A stretch of 64,000 bases of DNA, taken from NCBI RefSeq assembly GCF_035510375.1, contig NZ_DATKHG010000028.1. One strand, written 5' to 3'. Below the pieces are notes generated by a model, which ran no database searches, had not been told where the DNA came from, and was given only the letters and a program-made list of their open reading frames with translations. Shown here piece after piece: positions 24,045-32,258 of this stretch (position 1 is the first letter of the stretch; each line of letters opens with the position of its first letter). The position numbers and the translations under genes were made by a program. Origin of the DNA: Paenibacillus_I sp035510375 (lineage in GTDB: Bacteria > Bacillota > Bacilli > Paenibacillales > Paenibacillaceae).

Positions 24045-25223
24045 CTAAAAAATGACCTGTCTCTTTTTTCTTTGAGGAATGACGGGAGACGTTGAGGTGG
24101 AGGTCGAGTTCAACTCGAACTCCCTCAACACTTTGTCCACGACCAGACGGGCAGCCGCGAAGCTTGGTGCATCCGACCGCGGCTTCGCCGCCTTGCCGCC
24201 GGCGCCGGGCTTCGCCTGCTCAATAATGGCCTGCTTCAGCTTCTCGGGGCTGTCGGCAATGCGCAACACGCCCCGCTCGGCCCAAAACTCGGCATTTCCT
24301 TCCTCCTGGCCGGGCAGCGGACGATACACCACAGCGGGAACCCGCAAGGCCATTGCTTCCGCAATCGTGATCCCTCCCGCCTTCGTGACGATACAGGAAG
24401 CTGCCCTCATCAGCTTCTCGATCTCCTTCACATAGCCAAAAACATGGACATCCGAGACACCCGAATAAAGCGCCTCCAGCTCCATGTACATACGTTCGTT
24501 CCGACCGGCAACCAGGATAAAAGCGAACCCGTCATCCATCAGCAAGAGCTCACGCATGACGGCTTTGAGATCCGGCAAGGTGCCGTTCGCGCCGGCCATC
24601 ACCAGTACATATCGCTTTTTCGGATTCAGGCCGTATTTTCGCTGAATTTCCGATACGCGAACGGGCTCGGCGAATCTTCCCCGCAGCGGGATGCCCGTGA
24701 CGGATATCCGGTCCTGTTTTACCCCCCTTGCCACCATCGAATCCTTCAATGCTTTCGTAGCCACAAAATAACCGTCCGTTTCGGGATGGATCCAACGGTT
24801 GTGCAGCACATAATCGGTAATCACTGTAAATCCCGGCGTACGGCAGTCCGAGGCGCGGCGCAGTTCGTACATCGCCAGGAACGGAAAAGTATGAATAACG
24901 GCATCCGGCTGTTCTTGATCGAGCATTTTTTTTAACCGGCCCGCCCCAAAGGAGTGAAGCCACCTGCCGAACAGACGATCCGGGCTCATTTCGTTTGTAA
25001 TATGGTAGATCCACCCGTAGATATTCGGGAACCAGGCGGCGCTTTTGTCATAAAGAAACCGGAACAGCCCGTTAAAGCGAGGATGCGATTCCGCAAAAAG
25101 GTCGATCATTTTCACATCCTCGATCCCTTGTTCAAGGAATTGCTGTTTGAGCGCCTGGGATACCTGATAATGGCCGTCTCCAAACATCGCGTACAAAATC
25201 AGAATTTTGGGCCGTCGATTCAA
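24045..25223 (-). CDS. Diacylglycerol glucosyltransferase (UgtP/MGDG-synthase-like)
   Basis: A 392-residue GT28-type glycosyltransferase that adds sugar to diacylglycerol, making glycolipids and lipoteichoic-acid anchors. The N-terminal MGDG_synth part (ILILYAMFGDGHYQVSQAL, TFPFLAMYELRR, ITDYVLHNRWIHP) and the UDP-sugar domain (VMAGANG, VTKAGGITIAEAMA, YRPLPGQEEGNAEF) follow UgtP of B. subtilis closely. TTG at 25223 is chosen: GAGGGAG lies eight bases upstream and the resulting N-terminus (MNRRPKILIL) aligns with UgtP. The 26 extra residues of the longer reading lack a ribosome site. Confidence 0.9.
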   Translation of the reverse strand: MNRRPKILILYAMFGDGHYQVSQALKQQFLEQGIEDVKMIDLFAESHPRFNGLFRFLYDKSAAWFPNIYGWIYHITNEMSPDRLFGRWLHSFGAGRLKKMLDQEQPDAVIHTFPFLAMYELRRASDCRTPGFTVITDYVLHNRWIHPETDGYFVATKALKDSMVARGVKQDRISVTGIPLRGRFAEPVRVSEIQRKYGLNPKKRYVLVMAGANGTLPDLKAVMRELLLMDDGFAFILVAGRNERMYMELEALYSGVSDVHVFGYVKEIEKLMRAASCIVTKAGGITIAEAMALRVPAVVYRPLPGQEEGNAEFWAERGVLRIADSPEKLKQAIIEQAKPGAGGKAAKPRSDAPSFAAARLVVDKVLREFELNSTSTSTSPVIPQRKKRQVIF

Positions 25224-25352
25224 TGGATCATCTCCCTCGCTGTCTGCACTGTGACCCAGCCTATCCGGCTGCATATACAAACTGTACACAGGAATAGTCA
25301 TATCGAAATCAACCCATTATAAATTTTTTATGAAGAAATTTTATTTTATTCT

Positions 25353-25385
25353 TCACCAGGCTCAATTCCCCAAAATACCTGGTGA
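25353..25385. repeat. Hairpin upstream of the UgtP-like gene
   Basis: TCACCAGG and CCTGGTGA are exact complements 17 bases apart. There is no clean U-tract on either strand; it may end the small membrane-protein operon to its right. Confidence 0.3.
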
Positions 25386-25517
25386 GACACTTCTGTATTC
25401 GCGAAAAACAAGCCTTCACACGAACTGCGGCAACACTGTATCTCAGAAACTGTATAAATAAGGATTACATTATGAATAAGTATCCAATAGTGCCCATTGT
25501 ATTTAAAGCCGACTGGT

Positions 25518-25721
25518 TTAATGGACAACCAGCAGCCATATGGCAAAAGGGGTCAGATGGATAACAAACAGCAAAATCAGGGAAACGATGATAGTTCTCG
25601 ACAACCCATTTGTGCTCGACCTTGTCTTTGAGAAATACCGAACAAACAAACAGTAACAGACCAAGCAAAATGGAGGTGTACCACCACCTGCGGGTCGTAT
25701 CTTGCCGGATGCCCCAGTCAT
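25518..25721 (-). CDS. Possible small membrane protein, perhaps frameshifted
   Basis: An ATG at 25721 overlaps the lipoprotein stop (ATGA) and has GGAG upstream, giving 67 residues whose C-terminal third is a membrane helix (IIVSLILLFVIHLTPFAIWL). In the neighbouring frame the same DNA encodes a better first helix (WWYTSILLGLLLFVCSVFLK), then runs out of sense. A single frameshift near 25600 would join both helices into a two-TM protein, so this may be a decayed gene or a sequencing error. Confidence 0.4.
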   Translation of the reverse strand: MTGASGKIRPAGGGTPPFCLVCYCLFVRYFSKTRSSTNGLSRTIIVSLILLFVIHLTPFAIWLLVVH

Positions 25722-26134
25722 GGCTGCTCCAGCCTTCCCAAGGCATCATTTAATTTGTACTCAATGTCAAATTCTTGCGGATTATTCTTGATCAAGAATA
25801 TCCTAATGTTTCCTTGGCTGATACCCAGAAGCTCACTGCCGTACGCTTTGGACAATTCACTGTAAATCCGATTTCCAAATTGCTCTTGTTCACCTTGGGA
25901 ATCGAAGGCATAAACCGCGATAATATCCTTGCTTGTACCTACTTCAAATGTTGCTTGCCGGGAGTTGCTTTCCGAATACAAATTATCGATAGAGGCAAGC
26001 TTCAAACCCTCCCGTTTGAGCGCCTGAACCGCATCGTTGAGTGCCGTCGGTTGATCCACAGGTTTGTTTTCCGAATCTGTGCACCCTACCATAAACATCG
26101 CAAAAAAAATACAACCAAGCACGTATCGTTTCAT
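25718..26134 (-). CDS. Hypothetical lipoprotein
   Basis: A 138-residue predicted lipoprotein with signal and lipobox FMVGC (about residues 14-18), then a compact alpha/beta domain (ALNDAVQALKREGLKLASID, DIIAVYAFDSQGEQEQFGNR, IRIFLIKNNP). AAGGAG stands before its ATG. It is flanked on the same strand by two small hydrophobic ORFs of doubtful integrity. I do not recognise the family. Confidence 0.75.
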   Translation of the reverse strand: MKRYVLGCIFFAMFMVGCTDSENKPVDQPTALNDAVQALKREGLKLASIDNLYSESNSRQATFEVGTSKDIIAVYAFDSQGEQEQFGNRIYSELSKAYGSELLGISQGNIRIFLIKNNPQEFDIEYKLNDALGRLEQP

Positions 26135-26146
26135 CGCGATCTCCTT

Positions 26147-26272
26147 TTAATCCCCCTTATCCGTACACTTTCGAATGCCGGCCAAGTTTCTTTGCAACTG
26201 TTCCATTTTTCTCAGCGCCGCCGTTTGGTTGCCGATAATGCCGGCGAAGCCTATAACTAAGACGATACCGAT
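26147..26272 (-). pseudogene. Small hydrophobic ORF without a clear start
   Basis: An open frame of 41 codons reads as one membrane helix (IGIVLVIGFAGIIGNQ) plus a basic amphipathic tail (LRKMEQLQRNLAGIRK), directly before the lipoprotein gene. A strong AAGGAGGG lies upstream, but a TGA separates it from the frame and no ATG, GTG or TTG follows the stop until deep inside. Probably a disrupted gene; 26273-26545 holds nothing else I can identify. Confidence 0.4.
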
Positions 26273-26545
26273 TCAAATTATGTTTAACCCTCCTTCGTTC
26301 CTCTTGAAAATGCAGCAACAACACTCTTTGATTCCAATATTATACTATCTCACAAAACGCGCCATTATCCATCATCCGTTTTCGCGCCCCTCGCAACATA
26401 TATTTCCAACTTTATCACCTCTGTGGCAACCGCTTCATCGTCTGCGCTTGTCCCAAACTCTCCACATTCCCTCAACATGCCATTAACGTTCATCGAACAA
26501 TCGGGTGGTATTCTATCCGCAAACAGCATTCCGGGAGGGATTTCA

Positions 26546-27700
26546 ATGCGGCTCGCATTGTTTACCGACACGTTCATTCCGCAAATGAACGGCGTCGCCC
26601 GCACGCTGGAGCGTCTGACCGGTCACCTGCAGCGACGGGGCGTGGAGCATCTCATCTTTACGCCGAAAAGCGCGGACGACGATTTCTATGTGGATCCGGT
26701 CCGTCCCATTGCCAGCATTCCGTTCTTTCTGTACCCCGAATGCCGGCTTGCGCTTCCGAATGTAACGGCCCTTCGCGCAGAGCTTGACCGCTTCAAACCC
26801 GACTTGCTCCATATGGCCACCCCGTTCAACATCGGCCTCTGCGGCATCCGCTATGCCCGCAAAAACCGCATCCCGCACGTCGCTTCCTACCACACTCACT
26901 TTGACCGATACCTGGAATACTACCGCATGGGAATGGCGATCCCTTTATATTGGACCTACATGCGGTGGTTTCACCAGTCATGCGGCCTCACTTTCGCACC
27001 GTCCCACGAAACGATCGATACGCTCAACCGGCAAGGCTTCCGCAACGTGCGGCTGTGGTCGCGGGGCGTGGATTGCCGGCTGTTCACACCCGACAAACGC
27101 AGCTCCGAGATTCGCGAACGGTACGGAATTGCAGCGCCGCTCATTCTGTTGTATGTAGGCCGGATTGCTCCGGAAAAAGATATCGATACGCTGTCCGCGA
27201 TCATGAAGGCTTTGCCCGATTCTGTAAGCACTCGTGTCCATTGGCTCATTGTCGGGGACGGCCCGCTGCTGCCGGAGCTGCGGGAGCAGGCGCCGGACAA
27301 TGTGACGTTTACCGGCTATAAGGAAGGCGAAGAGCTTGCGCAGCTCTATGCCTCAGCCGATCTGTTCGTGTTTCCGTCCGGCACCGAGACGTTCGGGAAC
27401 GTCGCGCTCGAAGCGATGGCTTCGGGCTTGCCGGTCGTCGGCGCCGATGCGGGCGGCGTGAAGGAAACCGTCGTCCACGGGCTCACCGGAGCATTATGCG
27501 CTCCGCGCGATCCGGCCTCGTTCATCCGGGGCATCGGCACGCTGGCGGAGAGACCGGAACGTCTGGCCGAAGCCGGAGCCGAGGCGCGAAGAACGGCCCT
27601 CACCCGTTCCTGGGATTCGGTATTCGACGGGCTGCTGGACAGCTACCGGCAGACCGCCGACGGACGGAGCCTAGTGGATTCCGGCGTTTATCCCGCTTAA
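26546..27700 (+). CDS. GT4-family glycosyltransferase (mannosyl/sugar transfer to lipid)
   Basis: A 384-residue retaining glycosyltransferase with the GT-B fold. The N-terminal lobe opens with LALFTDTFIPQMNGVARTLE, and the donor lobe carries LYVGRIAPEKDIDTL, a VGDGP turn and the catalytic E-x7-E block GTETFGNVALEAMASGLPVV (about residues 279-298). It resembles GDP-mannose-dependent alpha-mannosyltransferases and SQDG-type enzymes. GGGAGGG six bases before ATG 26546 fixes the start. Proximity to the UgtP-like gene suggests glycolipid synthesis, but they are divergent and not co-transcribed. Confidence 0.88.
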   Translation: MRLALFTDTFIPQMNGVARTLERLTGHLQRRGVEHLIFTPKSADDDFYVDPVRPIASIPFFLYPECRLALPNVTALRAELDRFKPDLLHMATPFNIGLCGIRYARKNRIPHVASYHTHFDRYLEYYRMGMAIPLYWTYMRWFHQSCGLTFAPSHETIDTLNRQGFRNVRLWSRGVDCRLFTPDKRSSEIRERYGIAAPLILLYVGRIAPEKDIDTLSAIMKALPDSVSTRVHWLIVGDGPLLPELREQAPDNVTFTGYKEGEELAQLYASADLFVFPSGTETFGNVALEAMASGLPVVGADAGGVKETVVHGLTGALCAPRDPASFIRGIGTLAERPERLAEAGAEARRTALTRSWDSVFDGLLDSYRQTADGRSLVDSGVYPA

Positions 27701-27771
27701 TCGGACCGGTCTGGTCAGGCGCCATAATGAACTGGACGGGGAGTCGCCCGAGCTTGTGTTGCGGGCAGCGA

Positions 27772-28564
27772 TTAATTCCAACCTTGCATGATCTGCTTGG
27801 CTGCGCGAATGCCCGACAAGTATGCGCCGTGTACGGTTGCCGCATGATCCCGGCAAGTGGCTTCCCCTGCAAAAAACAAACGCGATCCGACCGGCTCCGC
27901 AAGCCGGTCATAATCTTGCGGATTTGCTTCGGTTGCCATATAGGAATAGGAACCGAAGGCATACGGGTCTTGCTTCCATCGGGTGACGAGCCGGCTCTCA
28001 GGGTCCGGAATCGAGGCTCCGAACATGTCCCTTAATACCTTCATCGCGGATTGGACAATCGCTTCGTCCGGGAGTCGTTCCATTCCGGCGGCTTCTTTTC
28101 CGGCGATGAAGGCAAGCAGCACGGGTGCTCCGCAGTACTTGCACATGTTAAAGATTTCTGTCCAGCTTCCGCTCGTGCGGCCGGCATAGCCGAACAAGTC
28201 GCTATCCATCGGCCAGAATACATTCGGAAATTTGAGGTACAGTTTATTCAAAACACCCATTCCCAATCGCCGGATCGCCGTGCGCTTCTTTTCCGGCAGC
28301 GGAGACGCGAACCCGATTTGTTCCTGCTTGAGCACGCCTAACGGAACGGTTACCAATGCGCGACCGGCCTCAAAGGAAGAGGTTCGCGCAATGACATTGA
28401 CGCCCTCCGATCCGCGCCCTCGCCTCCAGAACGGTAACCCGACGACCTGCATCGGCAAGAAGTCTGGCGGCGCCAAGGCCGGCAATCCCGGCGCCGACAA
28501 CAATGATTTGTTCCTCTCTCGCATATTCCTTGTATCGATTCGACGTGTTCAACTGCTTACCCAC
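27772..28564 (-). pseudogene. Flavin monoamine oxidase, internally deleted
   Basis: Two frames carry parts of one flavin amine oxidase. Codons from 28564 give the FAD-binding head (IIVVGAGIAGLGAARLLADA, LEARARIGGR) up to about 28405. The frame then changes and the C-terminal half continues to 27772 (ALVTVPLGVLKQEQIGF, LFFAGEATCRDHAATVHGA). Between GGR and the next segment roughly 150-200 residues of a normal 450-residue enzyme are missing, and the join is out of frame. This is a deletion-frameshift pseudogene, convergent with the glycosyltransferase. Confidence 0.85.
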
Positions 28565-28671
28565 CCTTTCAAGCTCTCCTGTGATGAATCAGCACCTACC
28601 TGCATTGTGCCCTGGAAGGAGACGGATTTTAACTCTGACATTTCCCGATTCACCGTCTCCTTCGTCATGAC

Positions 28672-28851
28672 GTGCAGAACATACACCTTGTTATGCACGA
28701 AAAGCCCTTTTCGTGGAATCCAAGTGCAAAACATGCACCTGGATTCCACAAAAAGGGCGCAACAAAGGAAATCGGCACAATTGAAGTGCAGCTTTTGCAC
28801 CTCATGTCCCCGGAACCGGCGATACCTCGAGACAAGGTGCATAAAATGCAC
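28672..28851. repeat. Array of GTGCA-N5-TGCAC palindromes
   Basis: Three perfect 15-bp palindromes GTGCA-N5-TGCAC lie at 28724-28738, 28786-28800 and 28837-28851; a fourth at 28672-28686 has one mismatch (TACAC). Spacings are 52, 62 and 51 bp. Flanks are AAGTGCA...TGCACCT. The gap 28565-28920 has no convincing gene; both strand ORFs across it simply follow the repeats. Confidence 0.8.
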
Positions 28852-28920
28852 TTGATCTAACCGGGTTCCGGCGAAAAACATGCCATTACCGGCGCGCTGC
28901 GGCGCCGCATGGCGGCGGCG

Positions 28921-29568
28921 TTAATGCTGCGGGGTTTCCAGCCGCCTCGCCGCCTGCGACAGCGTATAGTTGATCAGGAAATAGATGGCCGCGACCAGAA
29001 GCAGGATCGGAAAAACGAAATCGAAATCGGCCATAATGATTTTCGCGTTATGCATAAGCTCCGCAAGGCTTACGATGACGACGAGCGAAGTATCCTTGAG
29101 CAGCGATATGAATTGGCTGACGATCGGCGGCACCATGCGGCGCAGTCCGATCGGCAGCACGATATGCCGCAGCGTCTGCATGTAAGTCAACCCGGAAGCG
29201 CGCGCGGCTTCCACCAAACCTTTTTCGACCGAATGAAGACCGCTTCGCACGAGCTCGGATATCATGGCCGCCTCGAAAACGGTAAGCGCCACAATCGCCG
29301 ACCAGAACGGCGTGATTTCCATGCCGAGCTCCGGCAAGCCGAATCGGGCGAAAAAAATGAGGAGCAGCAGCGGCAAATTCCGGATCATTTGCACAATCGC
29401 GCCGAGTGCCTGAGAAAGCACCGGCACGCGCGCATAACGGATCGCGCCGACGATGCAGCCCAGAACAAAGCTGAGGGCAATCGAGAGCACCGCAAGCCTG
29501 AGCGTCATGCCCAGCCCTTCCATCAGAAACGACAAATTGTCGGGCGAATAAGCGCCGATGAAATCCAT
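28921..29568 (-). CDS. Polar amino-acid ABC transporter permease
   Basis: A 215-residue HisM/GlnP-type membrane subunit. Helices with the family signature (MTLRLAVLSIALSFVLGCIV, IRNLPLLLLIFFARFGLP) and the coupling loop EAARASGLTYMQTLRHIVLP (about residues 139-158) are clear. It follows a second permease by 15 bases and is the last gene of a four-gene importer operon. Confidence 0.93.
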   Translation of the reverse strand: MDFIGAYSPDNLSFLMEGLGMTLRLAVLSIALSFVLGCIVGAIRYARVPVLSQALGAIVQMIRNLPLLLLIFFARFGLPELGMEITPFWSAIVALTVFEAAMISELVRSGLHSVEKGLVEAARASGLTYMQTLRHIVLPIGLRRMVPPIVSQFISLLKDTSLVVIVSLAELMHNAKIIMADFDFVFPILLLVAAIYFLINYTLSQAARRLETPQH

Positions 29569-29583
29569 CCCCGTCCCTCCTCT

Positions 29584-30237
29584 TTATCCGGTGCGCGCCA
29601 GCCGCTTCTCCAGCAGCCGCGTCGCGTAGCTTAGCGGGAAAGTGAGCAGAAGGTACAGCAGCCCCGCCATAAACAGGGCGTTGACCGTCTGATACGTTTC
29701 CGAATTGACGATATCGGCGTAAAACATCAGATCGAAGCCGGAGACGACGCCGAGAATCGATGAATTTTTCACGAGATTCAGGAACTGGTTGCTGATCGGC
29801 GGCACGACGATCTTGATCGCCTGTGGAAGCACGACGTGCCGCATCGTCTGCATATAACTCAGACCGGATGAGCGCGCCGCTTCGCTCTGGCCTTTGGGTA
29901 CCGCCATGATGCCCGCCCTGATCGCTTCCGCCAGGTAAGCGGACGTATATACCGTCAGGCCGATCGTGCCCGATACGAAGCCGCTCAGTATAATGCCCAA
30001 CGCCGGCAAGCCCAGAAAAAAGATATACACGACCAGCAGCAGCGGAATATTGCGGAAAAACTCCACATATGCCGTGCCGAGCCACCTCAGCGCCCTCACC
30101 GGGGTCATCCGCATCACCGCCACCACGGTGCCGAGCATGAAGCTGCCGGCCAAAGCGATCAGACTGGCGTAGAGCGTATTGCGCAAGCCTTCCATATATT
30201 CATCCGAGTAATCGAACAGCAGGGCAAAATCGATCAT
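29584..30237 (-). CDS. Polar amino-acid ABC transporter permease
   Basis: A 217-residue permease paralogous to its downstream neighbour, with coupling loop SEAARSSGLSYMQTMRHVVL (about residues 140-160) and IPLLLVVYIFFLGLPALG. The two different permeases would form a heterodimer with the ATPase encoded upstream. A terminator-like hairpin separates it from the binding-protein gene. Confidence 0.93.
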   Translation of the reverse strand: MIDFALLFDYSDEYMEGLRNTLYASLIALAGSFMLGTVVAVMRMTPVRALRWLGTAYVEFFRNIPLLLVVYIFFLGLPALGIILSGFVSGTIGLTVYTSAYLAEAIRAGIMAVPKGQSEAARSSGLSYMQTMRHVVLPQAIKIVVPPISNQFLNLVKNSSILGVVSGFDLMFYADIVNSETYQTVNALFMAGLLYLLLTFPLSYATRLLEKRLARTG

Positions 30238-30260
30238 CCGCCTTCACTCCTCCCTCTACA

Positions 30261-30298
30261 AAAGACGCCCTTTCCGCCATTCGGAAAGGGACGTTTTC
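30261..30298 (-). terminator. Hairpin after the amino-acid-binding protein gene
   Basis: On the minus strand ACGTCCCTTTCCG and CGGAAAGGGCGT form a stem with a five-base loop, then TTTTG. It stands between the binding-protein and permease genes, so it probably sets their expression ratio. Confidence 0.75.
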
Positions 30299-30310
30299 CT
30301 TTCTCCGTCA

Positions 30311-31222
30311 TTACTCTGCCGGCGGCGCCTCGCCCATCCACTTCTCATACAGCTTCGCGTACTCGCCGCTGTCCTTCATCTCCTTCAGGAGCTCGTTAAC
30401 CGCCTCGACCAGCCCCGTCTCGCCCTTCTTGACGGCGATGCCGTACGGTTCGTCCGTGAACGTGCCGCCGACGACCTCGTAATTCGGATCCTGCTGCGCC
30501 ATGCCGAACAGGATCGCGTTATCCGTCGTCAGCACTTCCCCTTGGCCCGCGCGCAGCGCGGTAAAAGCTTCCTGATAGTTCTCGTATTGCTGAACCCGCA
30601 ATCCTTCCACTCTGTCCTCGATATTCTTGATCGAGGTCGCGCCCTTGACGCCGAGCACCTTCGTGTCGGCCGTTACGTCGTCGATGCTGCGGATCGGACT
30701 GCCTTTCTTCACGAGCAGCGACTGTCCGGCCTTGAAATAAACGTCCGAGAAGTCGACCTCTTTCTTGCGCTCCTCGGTGATCGTCATCGTGGCGATGATG
30801 AGATCGATCTCCCCGTTGTTCAGCATCGGCATCCGCGTCTTGGAGGTGACCTCCTTCAGCTCCAGCTTCGTTTCGTCGCCGAGCAGCTTTTTGGCGATCG
30901 CCTTGGCCATGTCGACGTCGAAGCCCTCTACTTCGCCGGTTCCCGGATCCTTCAGGCCGAACAGCTTCGTATCGTATTTGACGCCGGCGACCAGCTTGCC
31001 GCGCTCCTTGATTTCGGCGAGGATGCCGCTGTCCGCCTCTCCGGCCGCACCCGCATCGTTGCCTCCCGCGCCGGCGTTTGCATCCGCATTCGCGTCGGCA
31101 CCGTTGGCCCCATTGCCTTCTTCATTGCCGCCGGATGCGTTTCCTCCGCCGCAGGCGGACAGCACAAGCAGCAAACAGACCAGCAGTATTCCGACGAACG
31201 GCTTCTTTGTAACTCGTTTCAT
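30311..31222 (-). CDS. Amino-acid ABC transporter solute-binding lipoprotein
   Basis: A 303-residue family 3 binding protein. Signal and lipobox VLSAC end at about residue 24, followed by a Gly/Asn/Ala-rich linker to about 65, then the binding fold (GKLVAGVKYDTKLFGLKDPG, EGFDVDMAKAIAKKLLG, IDLIIATMTITEERKKEVDF). This pattern is typical of polar amino-acid (Gln/Glu/Cys class) binding proteins; exact ligand unknown. It lies between the ATPase and permease genes. Confidence 0.94.
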   Translation of the reverse strand: MKRVTKKPFVGILLVCLLLVLSACGGGNASGGNEEGNGANGADANADANAGAGGNDAGAAGEADSGILAEIKERGKLVAGVKYDTKLFGLKDPGTGEVEGFDVDMAKAIAKKLLGDETKLELKEVTSKTRMPMLNNGEIDLIIATMTITEERKKEVDFSDVYFKAGQSLLVKKGSPIRSIDDVTADTKVLGVKGATSIKNIEDRVEGLRVQQYENYQEAFTALRAGQGEVLTTDNAILFGMAQQDPNYEVVGGTFTDEPYGIAVKKGETGLVEAVNELLKEMKDSGEYAKLYEKWMGEAPPAE

Positions 31223-31286
31223 GAATCTTCTCCTCTCCGGTCAAGCGATTTATTTATCCAGGCGCTGCTTCTTTAATATCCTTACG

Positions 31287-31346
31287 GGGTCCCCGAAAAG
31301 TAATAGGCATACGCTTCAGAGCTTCGCTTCACTTTTTGGGGATCCT
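31287..31346. repeat. Long inverted repeat between ATPase and binding-protein genes
   Basis: GGGTCCCCGAAAAGT (from 31287) and ACTTTTTGGGGATCC (to 31346) pair over 15 positions with two mismatches, enclosing a 30-base loop. It touches the ATPase stop. It may moderate read-through into the binding-protein gene; a canonical U-tract is lacking. Confidence 0.5.
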
Positions 31347-32075
31347 TCAGTGATGCAGCAGCCTGCTTAAAAACAGCTTTGCCCGCTCCTCCCGCGGATT
31401 CGAGAAAAAAGCCCCGGGCTCGTTCTCCTCCACGATCGCTCCCTGGTCCATGAACACGACGCGGTCCGCCACCTCGCGGGCGAACCCCATTTCGTGCGTG
31501 ACCACGACCATCGTCATGCCTTCGCGGGCGAGCGTCTTCATGACGTCCAGCACCTCGCCGATCATTTCCGGGTCCAGCGCGGAGGTCGGCTCGTCGAAAA
31601 GCATAATGTCCGGCTTCATCGCGAGACCGCGCGCGATGGCGACGCGCTGCTGCTGGCCCCCCGACAGCTGGGACGGGTAAGCGTCCGCTTTCTCGGGAAT
31701 GCCCACCTTCTCCAGGTAAAAAAGAGCCGTTTCCCTCGCTTCCTTCGACGAAACGCCATTCACTTTAATGGGGGCCAGCGTGATGTTGTCGATCACCTTC
31801 ATATGCGGGTAGAGGTTGAAATGCTGAAATACCATGCCGATATTTTTGCGAAGCTTGTTGATGTCCGTATCCCGGTCATTCACGTTGACGCCGTTCACCG
31901 TCAGCTCGCCGCGGTCTATCGTTTCCATGCGGTTAATGCAGCGGATAAGCGTGCTTTTCCCCGAGCCGGAAGGGCCGATCACGACGACGACCTCTCCCTG
32001 CCCGATATGTAAGTTGATGTCGCGAAGCACATGATTGTTGCCGAAATGCTTGTTCACTTGGCGGAATGTGATCAT
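31347..32075 (-). CDS. Polar amino-acid ABC transporter ATP-binding protein
   Basis: A 242-residue GlnQ/HisP-type ATPase. Walker A GPSGSGKST (about residues 34-42), signature LSGGQQQR, Walker B IMLFDEPTSALDPE and the H-loop VTHEMGFAREV are all intact. The ATG at 32075 (MITFRQVNKHFG) matches the family N-terminus; a GTG 15 bases earlier sits too close to its ribosome site. First gene of the importer operon. Confidence 0.95.
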   Translation of the reverse strand: MITFRQVNKHFGNNHVLRDINLHIGQGEVVVVIGPSGSGKSTLIRCINRMETIDRGELTVNGVNVNDRDTDINKLRKNIGMVFQHFNLYPHMKVIDNITLAPIKVNGVSSKEARETALFYLEKVGIPEKADAYPSQLSGGQQQRVAIARGLAMKPDIMLFDEPTSALDPEMIGEVLDVMKTLAREGMTMVVVTHEMGFAREVADRVVFMDQGAIVEENEPGAFFSNPREERAKLFLSRLLHH

Positions 32076-32174
32076 AACCGGCAGCCTCACCCTCTCCTAC
32101 CCAGCCCTTTTAACCATGTTTAAAACCATTTACCCTTAAGAGTATGCGGGTAAACCCCTGATTTTTCCAAACGA

Positions 32175-32217
32175 CAAAAAAGAAGCGTGCCCGGCCGGGC
32201 AGCGCCTCCAACTTCTT
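32175..32217 (-). terminator. Terminator of the MFS exporter gene
   Basis: On the minus strand AAGAAG pairs with CTTCTT around a GCCCGGCCGGGC palindrome, followed by TTTTTTG. It lies after the exporter stop at 32259. Confidence 0.65.
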
Positions 32218-32258
32218 GATTGAATACGGTTGATTGGTTTTCAAGCCGGATCGCCCGT

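Noticed and set aside
28672..28851. CRISPR array
   Set aside because: Arms are only 5 bp with variable centres, spacing varies from 51 to 62 bp, there is no 25-35 bp identical repeat and no cas gene in the window.
28549..28881. A 110-codon Cys/His-containing minus-strand frame that looks like a metal-binding protein
   Set aside because: It runs through the GTGCA palindrome array; the Cys, His and Met codons come from TGC/GCA/CAT repeats and not from a conserved protein.
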